64,000 bases of DNA from a bacterium 1XD21-70 (GTDB lineage: Bacteria > Bacillota > Clostridia > Lachnospirales > Lachnospiraceae): contig RAYB01000002.1 of assembly GCA_003669055.1 (NCBI GenBank), positions 1 to 64,000 of the forward strand, written 5' to 3'. This document shows, one piece after another, positions 7,916 through 16,886 of this stretch; within the stretch, counting starts at the first letter, position 1, and each line of letters begins with the position of its first letter. Made by a program: the position numbers and the translations under genes. The notes under the pieces were generated by a model. The model did no database searches. It was not told the DNA's origin and saw nothing but the letters and a program-made list of their open reading frames with translations.

Positions 7916-10318
7916 TCATTCTTTCAGCCGCCCCGCAATCACCGCTTTGATCTTCGTCGAACTAGTCGTCTCCGTGTAAGGAAAGAACACCAGGTCTGCC
8001 CCCCGTTTCCTCAGATATTCCCGCTTCGCCAGCCAGGCCGGATCCTCCTCGTAATCGCTGCCGGAAAACTGCACGTCAAACTGGTAGCGGCGGTAGGCTT
8101 CATCCGTATCCCCGTAGTCCGCAGGGATCTCCACCGCCTCGTCCACATACCGGCATGCCTGCACCAGTTCCATCCGCTCTGCAAAGGGGATACAAGGCAT
8201 GGTCTTTTTATTCTTCATCACGCTCTCGTCACTGACCACCCCCACGATCAGGTAATCGCATTGCTCCTTTGCCCGCCGGAACATGTTCAGATGCCCCACA
8301 TGGAACAAATCGAAGACCCCGGCAATATAGCCTACATGGTATTTTTTCGGCTCCGGGTCCTTCCCGTCCTTTTTCCCGGCAGGCACCAGGAGTTTCCTTG
8401 GATATTCCAGGTTCCAGTCATATACCCCATAGTTCTTCACCCCCAGCGCCTTTAACTGCCTCATCACCGGCACATAATTCTTGATGCAGATAATCACCTT
8501 ATAAGACTCCGGCGCCAGCGGTTGGAGTTTGTCCGGCGGCAAGACCGGGATGCCGGACATCTCTGTCCCCCATTTCCCCGGATTATTGTCCAGAATCCCT
8601 GCAATCTCATAATCGCCAGCAAACTGCGACAAGAATTTTTTCGTGAAATTGCCGGAGCCGAAAAGGTAGATCCTCTTCCCTTCTGTCCCCCGGAAAATAT
8701 CCCGGAAAATACGCCCGTATTCTTCCTCCGAATAGTTCATCCTCTGCCGGTTAGAATGTAAGATCCCCACATTCCGGCGGTACATCTGATGATATTCCCG
8801 CAACTCCCTCTCCTTGCGCAAATCTGCCATAAAGCTTCCGATAAACCGGTACCACAGATCCTTGTATTCCTCCAAATGGTACCGCTTTTGCAGCTGATCC
8901 CTCGGCAATAAAGCCTCCATCCGCGTATTGCCGCAGTAAACAAGGTCGATTGTCCTTTGCAGGATCACCTTTGCAGGCAAATTTTCCACATAGAATTCCT
9001 GGTCATAGAAGACAAGGCTCCCCTCTGCATGGAAGGCATTTAAGCACACCAGGTCGATATAACCCCGTTTCAGGATTACCCCTAAATTCTCCTGCTCCTC
9101 CTTGCTTCCAAAGGCCGCCTTCCTCCACTTGTCTTTGCCCGGGTCATCTGCCTTGCGTTTCTCCCATCCCGGCTCAAAATGCTCCCAGTCCACATCCTCA
9201 TAAGGCACATGCTCCGAAGATTGCAGGATAATATCCCAGAGCCTGTCCAGCTGTTCTAAAAAACGCTCCCTGTCCTCAAAAAAAATACGCCGGAAGTAAT
9301 CTGTTGCAGACTCCCCTTTTACATAAGGCATGACAAAAGCATCTTTCTCTAGGCAGGCATCCACCATCTTCACCCCATGTTTTTGCAGATCCTGCTGGTT
9401 CTCCATCATCTGCTGCAGCTTTTTCTTCCCCTCCTCATAGAGTGCCCGCTTCTCCACCTTGCCATCCCGGCGGATTACCGTCATCAGCGCATTCTCCTCC
9501 CCGCGGTCCATAGACAGGGTCACCTGCAAGGCATTGGCAAAGCATCCGTCCATGGGGCACTCCACCAGATAACCGTTCGCTAAGGTATGGAACAGCCCGT
9601 TCTCCATCAACGTCGTGTACAGACGTTCTTCCTCTAAGAATACCGTATCCGGATAATGGTACTGCGGGAAAATCCGAACCTCCAATTCCTCCTCCGGAAG
9701 ATAATCCTCCGCAAATATTGCCTGCGGCCGCACCAACCCGGGAAGCACCGAATAAAACCGGTACTGGGAAAATCCCGCCGCCTTAAGCATCTGCTTAAGT
9801 TCCGCCCGCGCATATGCCCGGCCTTTCAGCTGCCCCATATCCGCCGCATTGATCCTCACATAATTCTCAATGCCGTCAAAATTGCGCCCTGTAAACACAT
9901 CCCGGTCCCCGCAGAAATAGCGGATACCCAAACGGTTATCCGCCCCCAGAATCAGCCTGCCCTTGGGGCTCAGCATCCCATATAATATCTTTAAAAGTTT
10001 GGCTGGCGCCTGGCTGCGCTCCAGGGCACCGGCTAATACGATCACGTCATAACGGGCAGCGGCCTCTTCCCCCTCGATTGCCTGCTTTTCCTGTGCTGCC
10101 CGCCCTTGCAGGCTCTGCTCCCTCCGTTCCCCTCCTCCTGATGCCAACTCGTCTGCCCCTGCGCAGTCCACTGCCAGGCCGCACTCCGCCAGCGCCTCTG
10201 CCAGCACCTCGCAGGCAGGGTCGCCGCCTGTGACAAACAATGCCCGGCCTCCCTTATGGAATTCATACCAGCAAAGCAGGCCTTTGGGCAGTTCATGGAT
10301 TACATTTCTTGGTTCCAT
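7916..10318 (-). CDS. Four-module protein: methyltransferase-like, kinase-like, Rossmann, cytidylyltransferase
   Basis: An 800-residue cytosolic protein with separate modules. Residues 1 to about 230 resemble a class I SAM methyltransferase (YDVIVLAGALE, then LLKILYGMLSPKGRLIL). Residues about 250-520 are less clear; FVMPYVKGESATDYF and LVFYDQEFYVENLP recall kinase/phosphotransferase folds, but I am not certain. Residues 548-635 are the locus's recurring Rossmann module (IYLFGSGN, ILDNNPGKWGT). Residues 660-800 are a nucleotidyltransferase with the HxGH motif in GVFDLFHVGHLN and a terminal SSTKIKAVI, as in glycerol-3-phosphate cytidylyltransferase (TagD). The last domain would activate a phosphorylated alcohol with CTP. 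The combination suggests that successive steps on one substrate are joined in one chain. Confidence 0.8.
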   Translation of the reverse strand: MEPRNVIHELPKGLLCWYEFHKGGRALFVTGGDPACEVLAEALAECGLAVDCAGADELASGGGERREQSLQGRAAQEKQAIEGEEAAARYDVIVLAGALERSQAPAKLLKILYGMLSPKGRLILGADNRLGIRYFCGDRDVFTGRNFDGIENYVRINAADMGQLKGRAYARAELKQMLKAAGFSQYRFYSVLPGLVRPQAIFAEDYLPEEELEVRIFPQYHYPDTVFLEEERLYTTLMENGLFHTLANGYLVECPMDGCFANALQVTLSMDRGEENALMTVIRRDGKVEKRALYEEGKKKLQQMMENQQDLQKHGVKMVDACLEKDAFVMPYVKGESATDYFRRIFFEDRERFLEQLDRLWDIILQSSEHVPYEDVDWEHFEPGWEKRKADDPGKDKWRKAAFGSKEEQENLGVILKRGYIDLVCLNAFHAEGSLVFYDQEFYVENLPAKVILQRTIDLVYCGNTRMEALLPRDQLQKRYHLEEYKDLWYRFIGSFMADLRKERELREYHQMYRRNVGILHSNRQRMNYSEEEYGRIFRDIFRGTEGKRIYLFGSGNFTKKFLSQFAGDYEIAGILDNNPGKWGTEMSGIPVLPPDKLQPLAPESYKVIICIKNYVPVMRQLKALGVKNYGVYDWNLEYPRKLLVPAGKKDGKDPEPKKYHVGYIAGVFDLFHVGHLNMFRRAKEQCDYLIVGVVSDESVMKNKKTMPCIPFAERMELVQACRYVDEAVEIPADYGDTDEAYRRYQFDVQFSGSDYEEDPAWLAKREYLRKRGADLVFFPYTETTSSTKIKAVIAGRLKE

Positions 10319-10342
10319 TGGTTCTTGGTTCCTTTCGTATTG

Positions 10343-11692
10343 TCATATGGATTTCCCGAGCAAAAACAAGTCTGTCCCCACATTATATACCAAAATATGG
10401 TCTTCCCTGATTCCCAACAAACCAAGCTGGGCTTTCATCTCATCTGCATGGGTCTTATTTGCAATCACATAAACCGCTTTTGGATATCTTGTAACTGCCG
10501 CTTCCGGCTTCATCACAGTCAGCCCCTGCACAAATCCATCTCCGCTTTGGTTATCACAATATGCCAGGACTTTCCCATATCCTTTGCTTGCAGAAAGGTT
10601 GTGGAAAAATTTTCCCCATTTTCCGCATCCGAATATAATGATATCCTTCCCTTTTAGCTGCTTTCCGATCTCCTCAAGCATATGAAATTTAGACACAACC
10701 GGTTTAACATAAGCTTCATATATTGCATATGGGCTTTCCAAAAGACGCTCTGCCGCTTTCCATTCTGCGTTTGTCAAATCCGTCTTTTTTAATATTCCGT
10801 CCTCAAATGCCCGCCGGATTTTTCTCGTTAGCACATAGATATCCGGAAGCGCATCCTCCCAAAAATGCCTGGATTCTGCCATTGTGCGAAAACGTATATC
10901 GGTTTGCCGGAACATTTTATAATGGTAGGCAGAAATCCATTCCGCCTCTTTTCCATGCATCAGCTGATCCACATAGGCATACTCTTCCACCAGGTAATGG
11001 AACGCTTTAGGATTATAACAGGAGGCATTCGCATTATCTCTCCTGTAACAGTATACCACCTGATCCAAATACACTGCCCATTTCGCATTATACTGCGCCT
11101 GTATTAAAAATCCGATATCCTGGTATGCCGCTCCGGCAGTCTCATTTAAACGAATGTTCTTTATAAATTCTTTTTTATAAATTCCTGTCCATATATAAGA
11201 ATCAGAGAGCACTAATTCCGGATGCTCTCTTGGGATAACTGCAATTTTCCCCTTGGCCTCTTCATATTTTTCCTGTGAAAAAGCTTTTATATCATAATGG
11301 GTATCTTCCCCAGCCGGATTTTCTATAAATGCCTCGGCCACTCCCTTTACATAGTCTGCCCCTGACTCCTCTGCTAAAGCATACAAACTCTCATACATAT
11401 CGGGAAGGATCCTGTCGTCTGTCTCCACTACGCCAATATACTTTCCTTTGGCAAGTGCAATGCCTTTATTGACCTGATATCCATAGCTTTTTTTCTCAGA
11501 CAAGACAACCGTTATTCTTGGATCCTTTTTTTCATAATCTTTGAGAATTTCAAGAGTCCCATCCGTTGACCCTGCATCGACCGAAAGAATCTCAAGGTCT
11601 GCCAGAGTCTGCCCAAGGACACTATCCATACAATTTTTTATGTAGTTTGCCACATTAAAAGATGGCATAATCACAGTTATTTTAGGTTCCAT
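10343..11692 (-). CDS. GT2 glycosyltransferase with C-terminal Rossmann module
   Basis: A 449-residue protein. The N-terminal GT-A domain has the family 2 signature (ITVIMPSFNVANYIKNCMDS, SVDAGSTDGT, then VETDDRILPDMY supplying the DxD-type metal site). These enzymes transfer a sugar from a nucleotide donor to a lipid-linked or polymer acceptor. The last 110 residues form the recurring small Rossmann module (IIIFGCGKWGKFF, then AYCDNQSG). The gene lies between two multi-domain genes of the locus. Donor and acceptor cannot be assigned. Confidence 0.88.
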   Translation of the reverse strand: MEPKITVIMPSFNVANYIKNCMDSVLGQTLADLEILSVDAGSTDGTLEILKDYEKKDPRITVVLSEKKSYGYQVNKGIALAKGKYIGVVETDDRILPDMYESLYALAEESGADYVKGVAEAFIENPAGEDTHYDIKAFSQEKYEEAKGKIAVIPREHPELVLSDSYIWTGIYKKEFIKNIRLNETAGAAYQDIGFLIQAQYNAKWAVYLDQVVYCYRRDNANASCYNPKAFHYLVEEYAYVDQLMHGKEAEWISAYHYKMFRQTDIRFRTMAESRHFWEDALPDIYVLTRKIRRAFEDGILKKTDLTNAEWKAAERLLESPYAIYEAYVKPVVSKFHMLEEIGKQLKGKDIIIFGCGKWGKFFHNLSASKGYGKVLAYCDNQSGDGFVQGLTVMKPEAAVTRYPKAVYVIANKTHADEMKAQLGLLGIREDHILVYNVGTDLFLLGKSI

Positions 11693-11704
11693 ACATAGCC
11701 CCTC

Positions 11705-13312
11705 TCATTCTCCGATCGTCTTTGAAATATATTCGGCTACTCTTTCACTTGCGTGTCCGTCTTCATGGACACCATACCCCTCCAAAAACTGCCCTACTTG
11801 TTCCACATAGGCTTCCTTGTTAAAATTCCGGATATTCCATGCCAGTTCCTCATTGGACTCTGCAGCCGCAAACGGCAATTCCTCATATTTTATGAGAAGG
11901 TCATATTCGTTTGCTATATAATCCTGGATATCTGTTGCAAATAAAAACACGGGTTTCTTTACAAATGCCGGTTCAAACATAATGCTAGAAAAATCCGAAA
12001 TCATAATATCCGCAGCAGACGCCAGTTCCTGGCTGTCTTTATAATCGCTTACATCGATCACAAAATCTGGTTTTTCCATGTTTTTACACGCTTGGGCAAC
12101 CGACGGATGCAGGCGGAGGAGAATATTCCATTCTCCCAAAAACCTTTCCTCCAGCGCTTTTTTTATCTGCCCAAAGTCCAACTCCACTTCTTTGGCACTA
12201 TGAAAGCTTTTCCCTTTCTTTTTATCAAAACGATAGGTTGGGGCATACAATAACGTTTTTATCTTTCCGTCTATCTTATAGTGGCCATATACCTTTTTGC
12301 GGTTTTCTTCTTCATGGAACATTGCGTCTGACCGGGGAGAGCCGCAAGGCAGCACTTCCCCCTGGAACCCAAACCCTCTTCTGCAGGATTCTTCGTCAAA
12401 ATCACTCCCCGTAATAACATGGTCAATCATTTTTCCATCCCGCTTCCAGTTTTCAACCAGTTCCGGAACCTCTTCAAACGTGGACGCATCCAGATAGAAC
12501 TTTTTCAAGGTAATGCTCGCCCAATGTTTCGTCTGTAGGTATATCTGCCCCTCCCGTTTTACCACATAAGACGGGACTGCCAAATCCAAGACCCACATCC
12601 CTGCTGTTTCCATCTCATAGATAAATTTCTTCCAATTGCCTTTATTGACCTTTCGTACCCCTTCTGGAACCTCTGTTGTCATGTCGTCCAAAGCCCATAC
12701 AATATCCAGGTCTTTTCTAATTTTCACCAATGCTTCTGTGATATATTTTCCATGGTCTGTATAATCCCCATAGGCACGGAAAAACACTTTCTTTTTTTCC
12801 ACCGGATGTCTGCGGCAGCATTCCTCTGCAAATATCGTTTTCTTTAGAGAGTCATCTGCTGATTCCAAATAAGGCCATCCTTTTGACTTTCTCTCATTTG
12901 CTTCCATAATCAAAAGCACAAAATAATCCAATATCCCCAAACTCTCTAACTGCTCTGAGATCTCTTTATAAAATTTGGTGCTGCTAATCAATACCACTGC
13001 TTCGCCTGCATGGTACTGCCCTAAAAAAGAACTCCCGGTAATCTTTATTCTCCTGTCTTTAATATAAAAAGCCTCTGATATAAAATCATCCGCATAAAAT
13101 CCATGCTTTTTACAATCGTTATCAATAACACCATTTAAAACCGCTTTCTCTTTATAACGCATAAAATAAAAATCAGCACAGGCTCCTGCCCCAAATAAAA
13201 GCACCTTTTTCCCTGCTGATTTTTTTTCAAACTCTTCCCAAGTTTGGCTGTCTAATTCAGTTTTCCCTGAAATATGTAATCCATTCTGGATTGCCCGGTC
13301 AATGAAATCCAT
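11705..13312 (-). CDS. CDP-glycerol glycerophosphotransferase-like enzyme with N-terminal Rossmann module
   Basis: I start it at MDFIDRA, which has GGAAGG 8 bases upstream; starts at 13318 and 13339 are possible but badly spaced. An N-terminal module (VLLFGAGACADFYF, VIDNDCKKHG) is followed from about residue 150 by a TagB/TagF-type domain, shown by LLYAPTYRFDKKKGKSFHS and the C-terminal SDFSSIMFEPAFVKKPVF. TagF-type enzymes add glycerol phosphate from CDP-glycerol to a teichoic acid chain at the inner membrane face. It indicates a phosphodiester-linked component in the polymer. Whether it primes or polymerises is unclear. Confidence 0.85.
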   Translation of the reverse strand: MDFIDRAIQNGLHISGKTELDSQTWEEFEKKSAGKKVLLFGAGACADFYFMRYKEKAVLNGVIDNDCKKHGFYADDFISEAFYIKDRRIKITGSSFLGQYHAGEAVVLISSTKFYKEISEQLESLGILDYFVLLIMEANERKSKGWPYLESADDSLKKTIFAEECCRRHPVEKKKVFFRAYGDYTDHGKYITEALVKIRKDLDIVWALDDMTTEVPEGVRKVNKGNWKKFIYEMETAGMWVLDLAVPSYVVKREGQIYLQTKHWASITLKKFYLDASTFEEVPELVENWKRDGKMIDHVITGSDFDEESCRRGFGFQGEVLPCGSPRSDAMFHEEENRKKVYGHYKIDGKIKTLLYAPTYRFDKKKGKSFHSAKEVELDFGQIKKALEERFLGEWNILLRLHPSVAQACKNMEKPDFVIDVSDYKDSQELASAADIMISDFSSIMFEPAFVKKPVFLFATDIQDYIANEYDLLIKYEELPFAAAESNEELAWNIRNFNKEAYVEQVGQFLEGYGVHEDGHASERVAEYISKTIGE

Positions 13313-13342
13313 CTCCATACCCTTCCGCTCATTCTGCATACT

Positions 13343-14599
13343 TTATAAAGAATTTAAAATTTCTTCATATATCATGGCATTGCACTGTGCAATTGCCTCT
13401 GGCTCACTTTGCTTCCTCATCTTTTGGGATGAGTTTTCAGACACATAAGTGCATATATCGTCTTTATTTTCAAAAAGCGTACATACATAATAGGCCAGCA
13501 AAGCAGGCTCATCATAAGGATACAAAAAACCATCCTTCTTACTTTCAATCCCATTATAAGCCCCGCCAACAAAAGATATCACCGATGGCGTCCCCACCAT
13601 CCTGGCCTCCCTCAATGAATTCGGCGAATTTTCAATGGTAGATGCTGAAACAAACACATTCGCTTTTTTATACTGCAAAGCCATCTGTGCTTCATCCAAA
13701 TTCCCCACAAAATTGATATGGTTTGATACACTCATTTGATTTATAAGTTCTTTCAGATACTCTGCATACGGCTGCCTCTTTTTTCCTGCCATTATATCTG
13801 CCCCTGCGACATACACCTGTGTATCAGGAAATCTCTGAATAATAACAGGCAGTGCCTGAAGCAGATAATGGAAACCTTTCACCGGATAGGATGCCTGGCT
13901 CACAAAAATACTATGCTTTTGGCATTCCTCGTATTTCCATGCGCCCGCATATCTATAGAAAGAAGCCCTGAGAATCTCTTCACAGAAATGGTAAGAAATA
14001 TGGGGATTCTTCGCTTCCACGCATGCCCTGTCCCAATCGGTACGGCCAATCACATGCTTTACCATTTTCAAACTCTCATCCTCACATTTCCCATGTTTCT
14101 CAAAAATATTTTTATCTTCTTCCATGCTTGTCCCATCCTCATATTTCAGTGTAGTATATTCAAATGGGACACCTGGCATATAATGCCTGGCATATACGGA
14201 TACCAGCCCTTGGATATGAACCACAGAACGCTCTAATACCCCCTTTTTTCTACATGCGAGCAGCATTGCTGTAGTATGCGGATATTCCGTTCCCCATATA
14301 TGGATGATGTCTGGCATGGCCTTTTCCAATATAGTTTCAAATCTATCTACCATATCCACATGGTAGGTTTCTGCATTCATATCACATATAAATGAATAAT
14401 AGTTATGCCCATGGCAGTTTCCGTCTTTCAGCCGTTTACTGTCTCTGATGGGAAAACATAGACTAATATCCAGATCCCCCCTCTTTTCCAGTTCATGCAG
14501 CATCCCCGTCATCCAGCCGCCAAAAGGATTTCTTTTAATCGCAAATTCCTGGCTGAAATCCGGAAGCACAATATTGCATAACCATAACACTTTTTTCAT
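13343..14599 (-). CDS. GT4-family glycosyltransferase
   Basis: A 418-residue GT-B fold enzyme. The C-terminal half has the group 1 signature: SQASYPVKGFHYLLQAL, then NVFVSASTIENSPNSLREAR with the paired Glu residues that bind the donor, then GTPSVISFVGG. The N-terminal half has the acceptor-side FGGWMTGML. The ATG overlaps the TGA of the preceding 2-epimerase gene, and GGGGAAA lies directly before it, so the two are translationally coupled. That coupling makes UDP-FucNAc, made by the three genes upstream, the most likely donor. Confidence 0.88.
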   Translation of the reverse strand: MKKVLWLCNIVLPDFSQEFAIKRNPFGGWMTGMLHELEKRGDLDISLCFPIRDSKRLKDGNCHGHNYYSFICDMNAETYHVDMVDRFETILEKAMPDIIHIWGTEYPHTTAMLLACRKKGVLERSVVHIQGLVSVYARHYMPGVPFEYTTLKYEDGTSMEEDKNIFEKHGKCEDESLKMVKHVIGRTDWDRACVEAKNPHISYHFCEEILRASFYRYAGAWKYEECQKHSIFVSQASYPVKGFHYLLQALPVIIQRFPDTQVYVAGADIMAGKKRQPYAEYLKELINQMSVSNHINFVGNLDEAQMALQYKKANVFVSASTIENSPNSLREARMVGTPSVISFVGGAYNGIESKKDGFLYPYDEPALLAYYVCTLFENKDDICTYVSENSSQKMRKQSEPEAIAQCNAMIYEEILNSL

Positions 14600-15720
14600 T
14601 TTCCCCAGACCGTCCTATTCACAATATCCGTATAACTTTGAATGATTTTTACAACCTTCACAGAAACATTTTCATCTTCATAGTCCCCAGATAACATCAC
14701 TTTTTCCCTGTTCTGATACATATTGACTGCCAATTCCAGAGACTGGACAACTGTCTTTTCTGTAATCCCCCCAACTACAATCGTCCCCTTGTCCAATACC
14801 TCCGGCCTCTCCGTTGAAGTCCGGATCAGCACTGCCGGAAAACCCATCATAGCACTTTCTTCTGATAAAGTCCCGCTATCCGATAATACGCAATACGCCT
14901 CTTTTTGCAATTTATTATAATCAAAAAACCCAAACGGCTTCATGCTTCTCACCAAAGGATGGAAATGAAAATCTCTTTTCTCAATCATCTTTTTGCTTCT
15001 TGGATGTGTAGAATAAACAACCGGCATCTGATAGATAGCAGCAATCTCATTAACCGTATTCATCAATGAAAAAAAGTGTTCTTCCTGGTCAATATTCTCC
15101 TCCCTGTGAGCAGATAATACGATATACTTTTTCCTTTCAAGTCCCATTTTTTTCAGTATGGCGCTATTCTCGATTTCCTGCCTGTGTGTTTCCAGCACCT
15201 CCCGCATCGGTGAGCCTGTCACAAAAATCATCTTTCCATCTATCCCTTCCGACAGAAGATATCTCCGGGAATGTTCTGTATAAGGCAGGTTAATGTCCGA
15301 TATATGGTCTACAATCTTCCGGTTAATCATCTCCGGGACATTCCAATCCCAGCAGCGGTTCCCCGCTTCCATATGGAAAATCGGTATCTTTAACCGCTTC
15401 GCTGAAATCGCTGACAAAGCAGAATTCGTATCTCCTAAAATCAACACTGCATCCGGCTGTGCCTCCAGCATAATATCATAAGATTTTGCAAGGATATTCC
15501 CCATCGTTTCCCCTAGGTTTTTCCCCACACTTTCCAGGTAATAGTCCGGTTCCCGCAGCTGCAAGTCCTCAAAAAACACCTGGTTTAAAGTATAATCATA
15601 ATTCTGTCCTGTATGGACAAGTATCTGTTGGAAATACCGGTCACAGCATTTCATCACCTGCGATAACCGGATAATCTCCGGCCTGGTTCCCACAATTGTC
15701 ATCAATTTCAGTTTTTCCAT
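14596..15720 (-). CDS. capG: UDP-N-acetylglucosamine 2-epimerase family, CapG-like (UDP-FucNAc synthesis)
   Basis: A 374-residue non-hydrolysing 2-epimerase (WecB superfamily): TIVGTRPEIIRLSQVM at the start, then VLILGDTNSALSAISAKR, FHMEAGNRCWD and LSDSGTLSEESAMMGFPAVL. The ATG lies 2 bases after the capF stop with GAGGA 6 bases upstream. Because it follows capE and capF directly, it is best read as CapG, the last enzyme of UDP-N-acetyl-L-fucosamine synthesis, which inverts C2 of UDP-N-acetyl-L-pneumosamine. A general ManNAc-forming epimerase is the alternative, but the neighbours argue against it. Confidence 0.88.
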   Translation of the reverse strand: MEKLKLMTIVGTRPEIIRLSQVMKCCDRYFQQILVHTGQNYDYTLNQVFFEDLQLREPDYYLESVGKNLGETMGNILAKSYDIMLEAQPDAVLILGDTNSALSAISAKRLKIPIFHMEAGNRCWDWNVPEMINRKIVDHISDINLPYTEHSRRYLLSEGIDGKMIFVTGSPMREVLETHRQEIENSAILKKMGLERKKYIVLSAHREENIDQEEHFFSLMNTVNEIAAIYQMPVVYSTHPRSKKMIEKRDFHFHPLVRSMKPFGFFDYNKLQKEAYCVLSDSGTLSEESAMMGFPAVLIRTSTERPEVLDKGTIVVGGITEKTVVQSLELAVNMYQNREKVMLSGDYEDENVSVKVVKIIQSYTDIVNRTVWGK

Positions 15721-15722
15721 TT

Positions 15723-16886
15723 TCAATCCTCGGTTTCTTCCACCTTCAAATAATACGTATCCGGACGTTTCTCATCAAAGCATTCGTTTGCCCACATCAC
15801 TGTCACTAAATCACAATCCCCTTCATTGATTATATTGTGGGTATATCCGGAGGGAATATCTATCACTTCCAATTTATCCCCTGATACATGAAAATCCCAA
15901 ATGGTATCACTGTCTAACCGGCGAAGCCGGATCCATCCCCTGCCGCTGACCACAATAAACTTTTCATTCTTTGTATGATGCCAGTGCTCCCCCTTCTTAA
16001 TACCTGGTTTAATCACATTCACGGAAAATTGTCCCCGCTCCTCAGTCCTGAACAATTCCGTAAAACTCCCACGTTCATCCTGTTTCATAGCAACCGGATA
16101 TTTTAGCTGATCCTCTGGCAAATAGGTGAGATATGTGCTATAAAGCCTTTGGGAAAAACTGCCTTTCTCCATAAAAGGAACGTACAAACCTTCTCTGGCT
16201 TGCTTAAATTCATAGACCAAATCCGCGATTTCCTTCAATGTCACTTTATAAACCTGTTTTATTGACAACGGATTGGCAAATGTCCCTTTTTTCTTCGTAC
16301 ATAGCAGCCCTGTCATCTCTTCCACCACATCATCAATATAGACAAGCTGAAGTGTTTTTTCCGGGGCATCCACTCTTATCGGCAAATTTCTCGCCACATT
16401 ATAACAAAATGTGGCAACCACCGAATTATAATTAGGCCTGCACCATTTTCCGAAAACGTTGGACAGACGGTATATATATACGGGAACATCCATCTCTTGG
16501 CTATATTGCAGCAAAAGTTCCTCCGCTGCACGTTTGCTTTTTCCATACTCATTGTCAAGAACTGCCTGGGTCGAGGAAGCATACATAACCGGGCAGGGAT
16601 TCTTTTGCCTTACCAGTTCCTCCAGCATAAATTCCAAAAGCCCGGCATTTCCTTCCATATACTCCCGCGGATCCATTGGGCGGTTCACTCCTGCCAGGTA
16701 AAACACAAAATCACAGTCTTGGCAATACCTCTTTAAGGTGCCGGTTCCCATATGGTGGCTATACTGGTATAATTCCAGCTGCTCTCCCAGGCAATGGCAT
16801 CTGTTTTTTCCTGAAATGATGTTTTCCAAAGACACAATCAAGTTCCTTGCAAGAAATCCTCTTGCCCCAGTTATCAGCACCTTCAT
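15723..16886 (-). CDS. capF: CapF bifunctional epimerase/reductase with cupin domain
   Basis: A 387-residue protein with an N-terminal NAD(P)-binding Rossmann domain (VLITGARGFLARN) and a short-chain dehydrogenase-type site (YGKSKRAAEELL), then a C-terminal cupin whose zinc-binding sequence GEHWHHTKNEKFIVVSGRG is diagnostic of CapF. CapF takes the CapE product, epimerises it at C3 in the cupin domain and reduces C4 with NADPH in the N-terminal domain. It starts on an ATGA overlap with capE and is followed by capG. Length and domain order match the family. Confidence 0.93.
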   Translation of the reverse strand: MKVLITGARGFLARNLIVSLENIISGKNRCHCLGEQLELYQYSHHMGTGTLKRYCQDCDFVFYLAGVNRPMDPREYMEGNAGLLEFMLEELVRQKNPCPVMYASSTQAVLDNEYGKSKRAAEELLLQYSQEMDVPVYIYRLSNVFGKWCRPNYNSVVATFCYNVARNLPIRVDAPEKTLQLVYIDDVVEEMTGLLCTKKKGTFANPLSIKQVYKVTLKEIADLVYEFKQAREGLYVPFMEKGSFSQRLYSTYLTYLPEDQLKYPVAMKQDERGSFTELFRTEERGQFSVNVIKPGIKKGEHWHHTKNEKFIVVSGRGWIRLRRLDSDTIWDFHVSGDKLEVIDIPSGYTHNIINEGDCDLVTVMWANECFDEKRPDTYYLKVEETED

